Of a stretch of DNA of 64,000 nt, positions 7,877 to 18,021 are shown piece by piece. The stretch's first letter is position 1; every line of letters starts with the position of its first letter. A program made the position numbers and the translations under genes. Source of the DNA: Microbacterium sp. SZ1 (GTDB taxonomy: Bacteria; Actinomycetota; Actinomycetes; Actinomycetales; Microbacteriaceae); assembly GCF_002362255.1 (NCBI RefSeq), contig NZ_LPVV01000004.1, positions 124,001 through 188,000 of the forward strand, read 5' to 3'. Below the pieces are notes generated by a model. That model worked only from the letters and a program-made list of their open reading frames with translations. It was not told the DNA's origin and did no database searches.

Positions 7877-10800
7877 TTAACTGCCGTATCGCTTGTGTAC
7901 CTTCATCGGATTGCGATCATCCTCAACTTTCGTAACGATGCCCCGCTGCTTCAGGGACTCGAGCAGCCTGAGGTTGTCGGCAGTGTTCGGCACCCTCGGC
8001 TTGTCTCGACCAAATCGGGTCAGCTGACTGTAGTCACTACCAAGGGAGTTCAGAACGCCGAAGAGCTGCACGTCCGACGCGGAGTCCAGGTAGGGCATGA
8101 GGTGATGCAGCACCTCGCTCTTCCCAATATGGCGACTTGCCATCTGTTCGACGACCGAAAAACTCACGAGGACTCCGAGCCTTCGAGCAGCCTTCCCGAT
8201 TTCGACAAAACCAGCTGCCCCACCGGCTGATGTGTACTCGTCAGCATTCTCAGTGATTACCCGCTTCGCCTCGTCCGTCACCGAGGCGCTCGCAAGCACC
8301 TTCGCCAGGTCGACCCCGACGAGCTCCGGTGTTACCCATTCGGCGAACTTCGGCGATACGGCGATGACGCGCTCACGCGTCGCCCAGTCCGCAGAAGCAA
8401 GATGCTCGTAGGTCGCGGCGCTGCCGGAGATCACCCGGCGAGCGACCAGCTCGGGATACAGCGCACCCGACTCGACGGGCAGATCAGCGACCGCGAGCCA
8501 CGCCTTCAGCCCGAGACTTTCCGCCAGCTTCGCTCGAAGCTCAGCACCAAGTGTGGACGGGGTGGAGATCAGGGTTACGGCGAGGCTGCGCTTCTCGTCC
8601 TCGTCGGCATCTTCGTGCTCGGTGATCTTTTCCGCCGACGAAAGCACCACAGCGAGATTCACGTCCGCGCTGCCGACCTGTTCGATGTATCTCGTCACGT
8701 TCGAGAAGGTGGCCGGGAACTTATCGTGCGCCGCGAGCACGGGCCAAGTCTCCTCGGGCGCGTCCTCGACATCCGCAATGCGGCTCTCGTCTGAGACGCT
8801 CCCGATGAAGCGCTCGAGCAGCTCTGGCGCCGCCTCCTGCACTTCGGTTATCACGACGTGGAACCGGTCGGCCGCATGGTTCGTCGCCGAGTGACCGTCG
8901 ACAGCGTCAAGGTAGCTCAACAGCTCGGCAAGCACCTTCGCATAGACGTCTGCACGGTGAGAAGCCCTGAGCTGGTCGAGGCCAAGGCCGACCTCGTCGC
9001 CGACCGCCGCCTGGAGGTTGGACAGGCTCATCTCATACAGACCGAGCTTCACGAAGGCCGGCCGCACGGCGTCGCTGGTTCCTGATAGGTCAGGCAGCGA
9101 CAGCCCGGCGTCCTTGAATAGAAGCGCGATGCGTTCGGCTCGCGCAGCAGGCAAAGCGTCGCTCGCGATTGCGGGCAGCTGCGCGTAGTTCGCCGCGAGG
9201 TAGGCCTTCGTCTTCTCTGTCACGGTTTGCTTCGGCTTTGTAGCCAAGCTCGCGAGGCAGGCGCTGACGAGCGTGATTCTCGTCTCGTCATCCAGGTCGA
9301 CGTCCGCTACCAAGTAGTTGAGTACTCGCGTGCTCCGTGCCGTGAGCTTCCTCACTAGCTCCTCGCGCGATGCACCGCTGCTCAGGTAGCTCTGGAGGAA
9401 TCGCGTGCTATCGGCATCGAGGCGCGCAAGAGCCGTGACCATGATGTCGGCGTCTGGACTACTCGTTGTCAGCAGGTAGTCCAGGATGGCGATATTGAAC
9501 AGCGCAGAGTCTGCCAACGAGCGAGGGCTACGCTCACGAATGACGGCTTCCGCGTCTTCGGCGGTCAGCACAAACTGCTCGTCCATGAGCCCACGCTCGA
9601 CGTGGTGGATGATGAAGTTCGTGGCCGCTGGACTGACCCGGTCCCCATGGAACGTCGATGTGTAGAGCGTGAAGTTGCGATCGATATAGCCCGCACGGAT
9701 CAGATTGAACGCGAGTCCCTTGGTCAGCAGCTTCTCTGCCACAGCGGCGAGGGACTGTGCGGTGCCCTCATGCTCAACCAGGAAATCGGGCCGGTTCATC
9801 AGTTCGCCCATGTCAGACGTACGTAGGAACGCGAGCTGCTCCTGCAACTCTCGTACTTGCTCAGACTCGGCCTCATCGTCAGCTTCACGCCAGGCGTCGG
9901 CGTCGAGCGAATCGCTGACAAGAGCGGACACATCCGAACGCCGCAGCTCTATGTGATGACGGCTGTAGTGAGGGTTCTGCCAACCGAGCGTGGGGTCGCC
10001 CTCGCCGCTCGCGAGCTTGCGCCAGAATTCAACTGACTCGAAAGCAGCTGGCTCGACTCTCTGCCCATCGATGTAGTAAAACGCGTTCGGCTTCTGGTAG
10101 CTTCCTGTCCGCACCATGAGATCGATGCGAGACACAAGCTGCTTGCCGAGCCGTGAGGCGCGCTGCTTCGCCAAGGTGCGTCGCGAGATCTCCATGCGTG
10201 CGACGCGGAGCTCCCGCTCGGCTCGACGGATGTTCTCCGCCACCAACGTCCGGCTGATCTCGTAGAGCTTGTCGAGCTTGCTCTTGCCGAGCCGGATGAC
10301 CTCAAAGTCACTCAGGTGCGTGCTCTTGTAAAGCATCATCGCGAACAGCTGCGTCTCGCTCAGCTCGAGCTGCTTCCCGTCCCCGGCAAAGATCCTGTCG
10401 CGGAAGACGATGAACTCGTTGCGCACATTCTTGAGCAGACGCATGTCCGGCACGAACCGGCCGGCAAGATCGATCAGGTCTGGCGACACGTCGTGCTCAA
10501 TGCCACGCAGGATCTGCGTGGTCAAGTTGCGCGCGCTTCGATGCGTGATGAACGGGACGACCGGAATGACGAGGTCGAAGAACTTGGTGCGGTTCGCACG
10601 CACGATCTCAGCCTGCGCTGGGTCCTCAATCTCGATGAGTGCCACGTCGACCTTGCGTTTCTCGTGCTCGAGACTCACGCGGTCGAAGATGCTGTCCTTG
10701 ATGGCGTAGATGAAGCGGATCGGCTTCTTGATCTGCGGTGATGCGTTGAGGAGCGCGTTCAGGGAGCGCAGCGTTTCAAAGATGTGTGAATCGTTGAAGC

Positions 10801-11581
10801 GGTCGATGTCTTCGAAGATCACGATGTCGCGCTTCGAGGTCTCGAAGAAGTAGACGATCTCGTCCAAGTACTGATCGAAATAAGAGACTGACTTCTCGTC
10901 CAGCGTCACGGCGGCAGGGCCAGCCGAGAACTGGCGGATGTGGATCCGGCCGTGAAGAAGAGCGCGAGCGGCAACGATGCCGACAGCCGCGAGTACCGCG
11001 ATGATCGGGTACACCCAGAGACTCAGCTCAAACAGCGGTCGGAGCGTGCGTTCGATCGTCCCCGCCCATCCCAAAATCATGAAGGCAATCGAAACGACCA
11101 CGCCTCCCATGAGGGCAAGCGCAATCTCGCGTCCCCAGCTGAAACCTTCGATTCGACGGAAGCGTGAAGCCCGCGCTGACTTCGGTTCTTCTCGATAGAG
11201 CAGCTGCTTGACGATCTCCTGCTGGATGCGGTTCGTTGGCGTCCTTGCTTGAGCCGGGACCGAATCATCGACCTCGGAGTCGTCAATCGGTGAAAGAGTC
11301 GAGAGCGAGAGTTCGACCACGCGGCCATCATGATCCCCAGCGACGCGTCCCAAGATGCTGCTCTTGCCGACGCCGTAGTTTCCGGAGAGCGCGATGTTCA
11401 GGACATCGTCCTTCTTCAGGTTCTCGGCGATGGCCTCGGCGTATTGTGCGTGCTCGGTTTCGATGAACTCGGGCGTAAGCGCGGTCAAGTCCCAGCTCGG
11501 AGCCCCAGGCTTGGCGTTGAGAGCAATGTCGGCCTTCTTCGCGCGCCGCTCCTCGAAGTAGTCCTTCACCCGCCTGATCAC
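7877..11581 (-). CDS. YobI-like P-loop NTPase with two membrane segments (defence-associated)
   Basis: 1234 aa, start GTG at 11581 overlapping the stop of the preceding nuclease gene (GTGA). Walker A GNYGVGKS lies at 67-74 and Walker B DIVIFEDIDR at 252-261. Between them sit two hydrophobic segments (about 152-172 and 186-207), the KAP/YobI arrangement in which the NTPase domain is interrupted by a membrane hairpin. The remaining 950 residues are helical, with no motif I recognise; they may be a sensor or scaffold. YobI-type NTPases are large STAND/KAP relatives of unproven function. Being last in a restriction operon and tightly coupled to a nuclease suggests a membrane-associated switch controlling that nuclease. 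It could alternatively be a self-contained defence gene. Confidence 0.75.
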   Translation of the reverse strand: MIRRVKDYFEERRAKKADIALNAKPGAPSWDLTALTPEFIETEHAQYAEAIAENLKKDDVLNIALSGNYGVGKSSILGRVAGDHDGRVVELSLSTLSPIDDSEVDDSVPAQARTPTNRIQQEIVKQLLYREEPKSARASRFRRIEGFSWGREIALALMGGVVVSIAFMILGWAGTIERTLRPLFELSLWVYPIIAVLAAVGIVAARALLHGRIHIRQFSAGPAAVTLDEKSVSYFDQYLDEIVYFFETSKRDIVIFEDIDRFNDSHIFETLRSLNALLNASPQIKKPIRFIYAIKDSIFDRVSLEHEKRKVDVALIEIEDPAQAEIVRANRTKFFDLVIPVVPFITHRSARNLTTQILRGIEHDVSPDLIDLAGRFVPDMRLLKNVRNEFIVFRDRIFAGDGKQLELSETQLFAMMLYKSTHLSDFEVIRLGKSKLDKLYEISRTLVAENIRRAERELRVARMEISRRTLAKQRASRLGKQLVSRIDLMVRTGSYQKPNAFYYIDGQRVEPAAFESVEFWRKLASGEGDPTLGWQNPHYSRHHIELRRSDVSALVSDSLDADAWREADDEAESEQVRELQEQLAFLRTSDMGELMNRPDFLVEHEGTAQSLAAVAEKLLTKGLAFNLIRAGYIDRNFTLYTSTFHGDRVSPAATNFIIHHVERGLMDEQFVLTAEDAEAVIRERSPRSLADSALFNIAILDYLLTTSSPDADIMVTALARLDADSTRFLQSYLSSGASREELVRKLTARSTRVLNYLVADVDLDDETRITLVSACLASLATKPKQTVTEKTKAYLAANYAQLPAIASDALPAARAERIALLFKDAGLSLPDLSGTSDAVRPAFVKLGLYEMSLSNLQAAVGDEVGLGLDQLRASHRADVYAKVLAELLSYLDAVDGHSATNHAADRFHVVITEVQEAAPELLERFIGSVSDESRIADVEDAPEETWPVLAAHDKFPATFSNVTRYIEQVGSADVNLAVVLSSAEKITEHEDADEDEKRSLAVTLISTPSTLGAELRAKLAESLGLKAWLAVADLPVESGALYPELVARRVISGSAATYEHLASADWATRERVIAVSPKFAEWVTPELVGVDLAKVLASASVTDEAKRVITENADEYTSAGGAAGFVEIGKAARRLGVLVSFSVVEQMASRHIGKSEVLHHLMPYLDSASDVQLFGVLNSLGSDYSQLTRFGRDKPRVPNTADNLRLLESLKQRGIVTKVEDDRNPMKVHKRYGS

Positions 11582-13044
11582 GACTCTGTCTCCGTGACCT
11601 CATTAAGGGGAAGCTCGTCGCTCGCCTCTATGTTCGACGCAGATAGCGGTTTGCGCACGTCGACCACCGATGACCGCAGCGTCATTCCGGTTCTTGACGC
11701 TGCGACGGCGACAACCGAAGGGAGTCGGCGAATGCGGTCGACGGAGCTCTTCGTGCCGCGATACTGCAGCGCCAGGAACCATCCGTGCGTGGCGCCATCG
11801 GACGTGAGGTAGCTCGGAAGCTGCGCCTCGAGGCCGTTCCAGAACTTGCCGTTATGCAACTTCTTGACCTCGATCAAGACTCGCGTTGTGGTTCCGGACG
11901 CCGCCTTGAAGTCGACCGGTCCTCGTCCAAGTTCCACCTCACGGTCGATCTCGACATTGAACTGGCGTAGGTAAGGCTGCGCCAATCCGAGGAACAGCAA
12001 TTGCGCCGCCTCCTCGGGCTTTTCCGATCCATCCGAGTTCCAGAGCAGGCTCCATCCACGTTGCTGCTCTACAAAGTGCTGGAACCGGTCGACGAGCTCA
12101 CCGACCAATATGAGCAGGTCGTCATGTGACGTGATGGTACGCGCTGTGAGGGGATACTCAGCTGCGTACGCAACTGGCGCCTGGTCCCACTGAACGACGC
12201 CGAGCGGATCCGCGCTGAAGTCGTAGCCGTGGAGGTCTTGTCGACTCGTCTGTTCACGAGCCCATTCGCGCACTCGATCCGGGTGGCGGCGTGCCCAGCT
12301 GACGATGTCGGCCTTCCGCACGGCTTCGCCGACCTGGAGGTTGAGGGTGAGTCGGATGTCTTCGTTGAAGTGCGAGTCGAACCAGTCATCGGCGTTCAGT
12401 GTCGGAAGCTCGTTGAGCAGCGCTCGCGGCAGCAGGATGACCGGTCGACCGTCATTCGGGTTCGTTGGAAGCTGCACATCTTCGGCGATCCAGCGGGCTG
12501 CATCGAGCGAGACACGTGCCGACTTCACACGGTGTGTGTCGAGCGGGATGCCGTGCCGTTCGGCGATCATCTGGGTGTATGCGATGAAACGCGCCTTAAG
12601 CACGTTGACTGTGGCGTCGGAAATCCGGTCGGGACCAATGCCGACATTGAGGATGCCGATCTCCTCGATATGTTCAGGTTGCGTGAGTCCGGCTGCGATC
12701 GCAGTCGCGATGCCGTCCGCCATGGTCGCGGCAAATCGATCGCCCGAACCCGAGCCGCTCGTGCCGCTGGCCGTGTATCCCAAGCCAACCTCGAATGGCT
12801 CCGGGAACGTCAGGAGCCGCCGAGCTGCTTGCGCCGAAACGGACGTCGAGCTGGTCGCTCTCGCCACCAGGCCGTAGCAATGGACGAAGTGCGCAATGAG
12901 CTGCTCGTGGGCACTGGCCCACTCCCCTCCGGCTTCGAGGAGCAACAGCGGATCGATGAACAGCTTGGTATCGACCGTCAGATGGGGGTCGAACCAATCG
13001 TCAGCAGCTGTCTGAGTGACGCCGAAGTGCTCCGAGAATCGCAT
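11578..13044 (-). CDS. Putative PD-(D/E)XK nuclease paired with the YobI-like NTPase
   Basis: 488 aa. The start is set at ATG 13044 (MRFSEHFGVTQTAADDWF), with GGAGG 11 nt upstream; the frame is open further up but overlaps hsdR. The N-terminal region holds DTKLFIDPLLLL, a pattern I associate with uncharacterised defence-island proteins. The C-terminal region shows a restriction-endonuclease-like core: GRGPVDF with D378, then VLIEVKK with E392 and K394, that is D-X13-E-X-K. The stop overlaps the GTG of the YobI-like gene, so the two proteins are probably made in fixed ratio. It lies 52 nt after hsdR. No DNA-binding specificity can be read. Substrate may be DNA or RNA. Confidence 0.65.
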   Translation of the reverse strand: MRFSEHFGVTQTAADDWFDPHLTVDTKLFIDPLLLLEAGGEWASAHEQLIAHFVHCYGLVARATSSTSVSAQAARRLLTFPEPFEVGLGYTASGTSGSGSGDRFAATMADGIATAIAAGLTQPEHIEEIGILNVGIGPDRISDATVNVLKARFIAYTQMIAERHGIPLDTHRVKSARVSLDAARWIAEDVQLPTNPNDGRPVILLPRALLNELPTLNADDWFDSHFNEDIRLTLNLQVGEAVRKADIVSWARRHPDRVREWAREQTSRQDLHGYDFSADPLGVVQWDQAPVAYAAEYPLTARTITSHDDLLILVGELVDRFQHFVEQQRGWSLLWNSDGSEKPEEAAQLLFLGLAQPYLRQFNVEIDREVELGRGPVDFKAASGTTTRVLIEVKKLHNGKFWNGLEAQLPSYLTSDGATHGWFLALQYRGTKSSVDRIRRLPSVVAVAASRTGMTLRSSVVDVRKPLSASNIEASDELPLNEVTETES

Positions 13045-13096
13045 GGCTACGCGCACCTCCGAAGAGGCTTCGTGGATGCGGAGTCGACACGGCTCA

Positions 13097-16000
13097 TCAT
13101 CGCTGTGCCTTGCTGCCAGCGAGGACTTCGGCCTGCTCGAGCACCAGCTCAATCGCCTTCGCCTCTGCGTCCGGCGGGTAGTCGTACTTCGCCAGCAAGC
13201 GCCGAACCTTCGTGCGCATCGCAGCGCGGACTGAATCCTTGAGGTTCCAGTCGATCGTTGCCGATGCACGAACCGCGGTGACGAGTTCCTGCGCGATCTT
13301 CTTGAGTGTGTCGTCACCAAGCTCGAGTACCGCGGCATCGTTGAGCCGGACGGCGTCGTAGAAGGCTGCCTCGTCTTCCCTCAACCCGAGCGACTTGTGG
13401 CGGGCGTCCTCTGCGCGCATCGTCTTCGCAAGCTTCACGAGCTCCGCAATGATCTCTGCCGTAGTCAGCGATCGGTTCGTGTAGCGGTTGATCGCCTCTT
13501 CGAGCTGCTCGGAGAACTTCCGGGCCTGCACGACGTTGGTCCGCTGCACAGTGCGGATCTGGTCGTTCAGCAACCGTCGAAGCAGACCCATCTGGAGGTT
13601 CGGCTTCTCCTTCTCCGCGAGCGAGTCAAGGAACTCCTCCGACAGAAGCGACAGCTCAGGGGTCTCGACGCCGGCCAGCTGGTAGACGTCGATCACCTGA
13701 TTTGCCGACACGGCCTCGTTCAAGAGCTGACCGAGGGCGGTGTCGATCTCGACACTGCCGCTGCCGCCCCGACCCGAGTCGGGGTTCTGGATCTTGAGAA
13801 TCGCCGCACGTACGTCAGTGAACAAGCGGACGTCGTTCCGAATGGCCGCCGCTTCATCGCGCGCGCCGGCCAGCGCGAATGCCTTTGCGAGCGCCAGCAC
13901 CTGATCGTTGAAGCGGCTCGTTCGATCGGGATCGGCCATCACGAAGTCGAGCACCTTGGCGTACTCCGCAAGACGCTGCGATGGTGACAGTGCCGGGGAC
14001 GCGTCGTAGCTCACGCCGTGAAGTAGTCCCCGCACGACGTCGTGCTTCTCGAGCATGATGTTGACCATGTCCTCGATCGGCACACCAGCCTGATCACGGT
14101 CGGACGGTGAGTACTCGCTCAGCGCGCTCTGCAGGTTGTCGAAGATGCCGATGTAGTCGACGATCAGTCCGCCCGGCTTGTCCCGGAACGTTCGGTTCAC
14201 GCGTGCGATGGCCTGCATGAGCCCTGCGCCCTGCATGGTCTTGTCGACGTACATCGTGTGCATAGACGGTGCGTCGAAGCCCGTCAGCCACATGTCCCGC
14301 ACGATGACCAGCTCAAGCGGATCATCGGCGTTCTTGGCCCGCGCCTTGAGATCCTTGCGCACGTCCTTCGAGTGAATGTGCGGCTGGAACTCTGCCGGGT
14401 CGGCCGCCGAGCCGGTCATGACGACCTTGATCTTGCCCTTGGTCGGATCGTCGGAGTGCCACTCCGGGCGCAGCGCCACGATCTTCTCGTAGAGGCGGAC
14501 CGCGATGCGGCGGCTCATTGTGACGATCATGCCCTTACCGAGGATCGACTCGCGTCGCTTCTCCCAGTGCTCAACGATGTCTGCAGCCACCATGTCGAGA
14601 CGCGCATCGGCGCCGACGATCGCTTCCAGCCGCGACCACCGCGACTTTGCGGCAGTGGCAGCGTCCTCTTCGACCTGCTCGGTGACTTCCTCGACAAGTT
14701 CGTCGAGTGCGGCGTAGTCCTCGGCTGACAGATCGACCTTGGCGAGGCGGGATTCGTAGAAGATGCGGACGGTCGCACCATCCTCGACAGCACGCGTCAG
14801 GTCGTAGACGTCGACGTAGTCGCCGAATACGGAGCGCGTCGACTTGTCCGCCGAGTCAATCGGCGTTCCGGTGAAGCCGAGATAGGTAGCCCCTGGCAAA
14901 GCGTCGCGCATGTGCTTCGCGAGACCGGCCTTGAGTCGTCCGCTGCGGTCGAGGTACTCGCTGAAGCCGTACTGCGAGCGATGCGCCTCGTCCGCGATCA
15001 CGATGACGTTGCGTCGATCCGTGAGCACGACGTTCGCGTCACCGTCCTCGCCAGGTGCGAACTTCTGGATTGTCGTGAAGACGATGCCGCCGGATGCGCG
15101 GGTCAGTCTCGTGCGCAGATCCTTACGGGTCTCGGCCTGAACGGGCGATTCAGGCAGGATGTGCGCTGGCGCAAAGACTTCTTCGTAGAGCTGGTTGTCC
15201 AGGTCGTTACGGTCCGTGATGAACACGAGCGTCGGGTTGGCCATCCGCGCATCACGCATCACCTTCGCGGCGTAGAACACCATCTCAAAGCTCTTGCCCG
15301 AACCCTGGGTGTGCCAGACGACACCACCACGACGGTCACCGGATGGACTCGATGCCTGAATGGTCGACTCGACCGCGGCGTTGACTGCCCAGTACTGGTG
15401 GTACTTCGCGACCCTCTTGATGAGGACGGAGGTCTTCTGCTTCGTGACCTTATCGGTCACCGTCTCGCGGCTGAACACAACGAAGTTGCGGAGCAGGTCG
15501 AGGAAGCGAGTCTTGTCAAAGACGCCTTTGATGAGCACCTCAAGGGCCGGCCGATCAGTGATGACCGTCCTGCCGTCCATGGTCTTCCACGGCGCGTAGT
15601 GCTCGAACGCTCCGCTGTAACTACTCATCGCAGCCGATGTGCCATCGGAGATGACCGTCACCGCGTTCGCCAGGAACACCGACGGTATATCCTTCCGATA
15701 CGTCTGCACCTGGTTCCAAGCGGACTTGAGCGTCGCGTGTTCGGCGGCCGGGTTCTTGAGCTCCAGCAGCGCCAGCGGGATTCCGTTGACGAACACGAGT
15801 ACGTCGGGGCGGCGGTTCTTGCCGTTCTCGATAATCGTGAACTGGTTAAGCGCGACCCAGTCGTTGCGCTCGGGCCGCTCGAAGTCGATCAGGTTGATCG
15901 TGCGCGTCCGGAGGATGCCATCGGAGCCACGCTGCTCGACGGGCACCCCCTCAGTGACGAGCTTGTGTAGCCGGTAGTTCTCGTCGATCGCGCTCTGCGA

Positions 16001-16234
16001 CTCGGCCCGGCGCACGCGCTTGATGGTCTCAACGACTGCATCGTTGTCGAGACCGGGGTTCAGGAGTCGAATCGCGTCGCGCAGCCGATCCCACAGGAAG
16101 ACTTCCTCATACGACTCACGCTGAGCAGCAGCTTCGCCGGGCGCGAGGCTCGGGCCGTGCAGCGTGTGATAGCCAAGCTGCGCGAAGTACTCGAGCGCGG
16201 CTAGCTCTACGACGTTCTCGTTGAAAGCGCTCAT
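13097..16234 (-). CDS. hsdR: Type I restriction-modification system, R (endonuclease/translocase) subunit
   Basis: 1045 aa. The N-terminal nuclease domain has [11 protein letters not shown] (D144) and LALLELK (E158, K160). The SF2 motor follows with Walker A TQGSGKS (309-315), the DEAH box in [14 protein letters not shown], motif III FTGTPID, and later [21 protein letters not shown], typical of HsdR. The C-terminal helical domain contacts the methylase core. It translocates DNA at unmethylated target sites and cuts at a distance. ATG at 16234 overlaps the stop of the pentapeptide-type gene. All key motifs are intact, so the system looks functional. Confidence 0.95.
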   Translation of the reverse strand: MSAFNENVVELAALEYFAQLGYHTLHGPSLAPGEAAAQRESYEEVFLWDRLRDAIRLLNPGLDNDAVVETIKRVRRAESQSAIDENYRLHKLVTEGVPVEQRGSDGILRTRTINLIDFERPERNDWVALNQFTIIENGKNRRPDVLVFVNGIPLALLELKNPAAEHATLKSAWNQVQTYRKDIPSVFLANAVTVISDGTSAAMSSYSGAFEHYAPWKTMDGRTVITDRPALEVLIKGVFDKTRFLDLLRNFVVFSRETVTDKVTKQKTSVLIKRVAKYHQYWAVNAAVESTIQASSPSGDRRGGVVWHTQGSGKSFEMVFYAAKVMRDARMANPTLVFITDRNDLDNQLYEEVFAPAHILPESPVQAETRKDLRTRLTRASGGIVFTTIQKFAPGEDGDANVVLTDRRNVIVIADEAHRSQYGFSEYLDRSGRLKAGLAKHMRDALPGATYLGFTGTPIDSADKSTRSVFGDYVDVYDLTRAVEDGATVRIFYESRLAKVDLSAEDYAALDELVEEVTEQVEEDAATAAKSRWSRLEAIVGADARLDMVAADIVEHWEKRRESILGKGMIVTMSRRIAVRLYEKIVALRPEWHSDDPTKGKIKVVMTGSAADPAEFQPHIHSKDVRKDLKARAKNADDPLELVIVRDMWLTGFDAPSMHTMYVDKTMQGAGLMQAIARVNRTFRDKPGGLIVDYIGIFDNLQSALSEYSPSDRDQAGVPIEDMVNIMLEKHDVVRGLLHGVSYDASPALSPSQRLAEYAKVLDFVMADPDRTSRFNDQVLALAKAFALAGARDEAAAIRNDVRLFTDVRAAILKIQNPDSGRGGSGSVEIDTALGQLLNEAVSANQVIDVYQLAGVETPELSLLSEEFLDSLAEKEKPNLQMGLLRRLLNDQIRTVQRTNVVQARKFSEQLEEAINRYTNRSLTTAEIIAELVKLAKTMRAEDARHKSLGLREDEAAFYDAVRLNDAAVLELGDDTLKKIAQELVTAVRASATIDWNLKDSVRAAMRTKVRRLLAKYDYPPDAEAKAIELVLEQAEVLAGSKAQR

Positions 16235-18021
16235 CGTGACATCTCTCCCTCGGCTGTCAATCCCAGGCCGCTTCGCAAGGCAGCCTGGACGGTCGCAGTA
16301 TCGGAGTCAGCCAGATCGGCGACGGCTGCTGCGCGCGAGACCGCGCTCATAACGCCGGCAGCGAAGGTGTCTCGCGCTTGCCAGTCGACGGGTAGATCTA
16401 CCTCAAGGCGTTCTAGCCGCCTTTCCAGCTGCTCAAAAAAGCTCGCCGGATAAACACCACGCAGTGGATCTACGACGGCTCTCCAGTCGAACACCTCGCT
16501 GGCTACAGCCGGGACCGCTGGCGCCGTATCCGCCTCGGCTGATTCGAACAGAATGTCTGAAAATGGGAAGTCTGAAGACTCCAGGCCGTTCTTCGCCTGT
16601 TGAGATAGCTGTAGCCCCTCGATTTCCATTGCTTCTGGCAGCGTCGCCCCATCAAGGAGCAACGTTGCGTCAAACCTCGCTCGCCGAAGGTCCAGTCCAG
16701 ATGACGCATCCAAATCATTCGCGGCCACTTCTGACGGAAAGCGTGAATTGGAGAGATCGACGTAACCGACAGCTCCGCTCAGGTCCAGCTGGGGACCTCG
16801 AACAGCGTTACGTAGACGCAGGCCGCCGAAGGTCGAGTCCGCGACCGTCAATGAAGTTGCGGGACGCGAATCATCTTCCCTCACCGGTTGAGAGAACGAT
16901 GTCTTCAGCGTGTCAGAGCCGATTCGAGCTTCCCCTCCAATCACCATCTGATCGAGATAGATGCTCGCCGTGAACTCTTCGAAAGCGAGCGCGACCTCCC
17001 CACCAACCTCGGCCTCAGTGGCACGCAGATCGTAGTCGAGGATCTGCCCAGCTACTGATAGCGAGCCACCCACCCGCGCCGAGGAGAGGTCGAGGGACTC
17101 TTTCACGTGGTCTACTGGCCGGTTCACGTTGTCTTGCTCCCAGTTCAAGATGACGTCGCCGTCGCACTCGATTCCTGAAAGGACGGGGACGACGGAGTCG
17201 GCGCGGCGTGTCAGCGATAGATCTCCGAGCACCCGGGCACCCGTGAAGTCGACTGCCTTGAGTTGCCCCGCAATAACGAGATCGAGATCGCCAAGGACAG
17301 TTCCGCGGAAATCCCACGATGCAATACCCCATGCCGCTTCCGTGCCCGTGAGCCGTCGCGCGAGCTCTGCTGTGATGAGTCGAATCTCTTCCCTTACCCC
17401 CGGGCCGAAAATCGAATCGTCTTCGATCGCCTTTTTCTCACCTAGCGCCCGCAAATGCGACGTCAGCACGTCGAAGCAGCGCTGCGTGCCAGACTTCCAC
17501 TCGTCGCCGAGCGCGAGTACCAGATGAGCTCCCGCGATGCGAGAGATCGGCTGCGCTGTCGCGAGCAGGCCGACTGCCTTCGAGAAACGCTCAATGAGCG
17601 CGAACTCCTGATCGGCACGATGCTTGTCACCCGCGCGCTGGTCTTCCTGAGCATCGATCTTCCCTCGAGCTTCAGACAGCAGGTGAGAACGGAACTTGAG
17701 TACTGCGTAGGCTGCGGTCAATACACCAGCGATCAATGTCGCAGCGACGATCACTGGGCTCGCGATGTTCGCCTTGTCCGGCAGCGAGAAATCCTCGGCG
17801 CCGAAGGCGAGCAGCAACAATATCGAGTAGAGCGCGATCAGGCCAGAAACCACCGCAAGCACAAGCCGCAGCAGCGGAGCCCTTAGCAGCCATGGTTCGG
17901 TGCCGGTGCTCGAGCGGCGCTTGTTGGACCCGATCAGCATCCAAATCACGAGGATCACAAACACTGCGCCGCAGACAACTGCAGCCCAGGCGGTCACCGG
18001 CCACTCCGGCCATCCGTTCAT
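16231..18021 (-). CDS. Three-TM membrane protein with pentapeptide/right-handed beta-helix-type region, inside the hsd operon
   Basis: 596 aa. Three predicted membrane helices lie near 9-31, 49-73 and 85-108. After a charged linker comes [20 protein letters not shown] with LTSHLRAL, closely resembling the RFxxAVxQL...RLGGxxAL block of actinobacterial pentapeptide-repeat membrane proteins. Residues about 235-470 show irregular repeats of short beta strands ([42 protein letters not shown]), suggesting a solenoid. It overlaps hsdS by 4 nt upstream and hsdR by 4 nt downstream, so it is an integral cistron, not a bystander. Such a gene is not part of the standard hsdMSR set. A role in membrane tethering, DNA mimicry to restrain restriction, or an added defence effector is possible; none is shown. 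Confidence 0.75.
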   Translation of the reverse strand: MNGWPEWPVTAWAAVVCGAVFVILVIWMLIGSNKRRSSTGTEPWLLRAPLLRLVLAVVSGLIALYSILLLLAFGAEDFSLPDKANIASPVIVAATLIAGVLTAAYAVLKFRSHLLSEARGKIDAQEDQRAGDKHRADQEFALIERFSKAVGLLATAQPISRIAGAHLVLALGDEWKSGTQRCFDVLTSHLRALGEKKAIEDDSIFGPGVREEIRLITAELARRLTGTEAAWGIASWDFRGTVLGDLDLVIAGQLKAVDFTGARVLGDLSLTRRADSVVPVLSGIECDGDVILNWEQDNVNRPVDHVKESLDLSSARVGGSLSVAGQILDYDLRATEAEVGGEVALAFEEFTASIYLDQMVIGGEARIGSDTLKTSFSQPVREDDSRPATSLTVADSTFGGLRLRNAVRGPQLDLSGAVGYVDLSNSRFPSEVAANDLDASSGLDLRRARFDATLLLDGATLPEAMEIEGLQLSQQAKNGLESSDFPFSDILFESAEADTAPAVPAVASEVFDWRAVVDPLRGVYPASFFEQLERRLERLEVDLPVDWQARDTFAAGVMSAVSRAAAVADLADSDTATVQAALRSGLGLTAEGEMSR

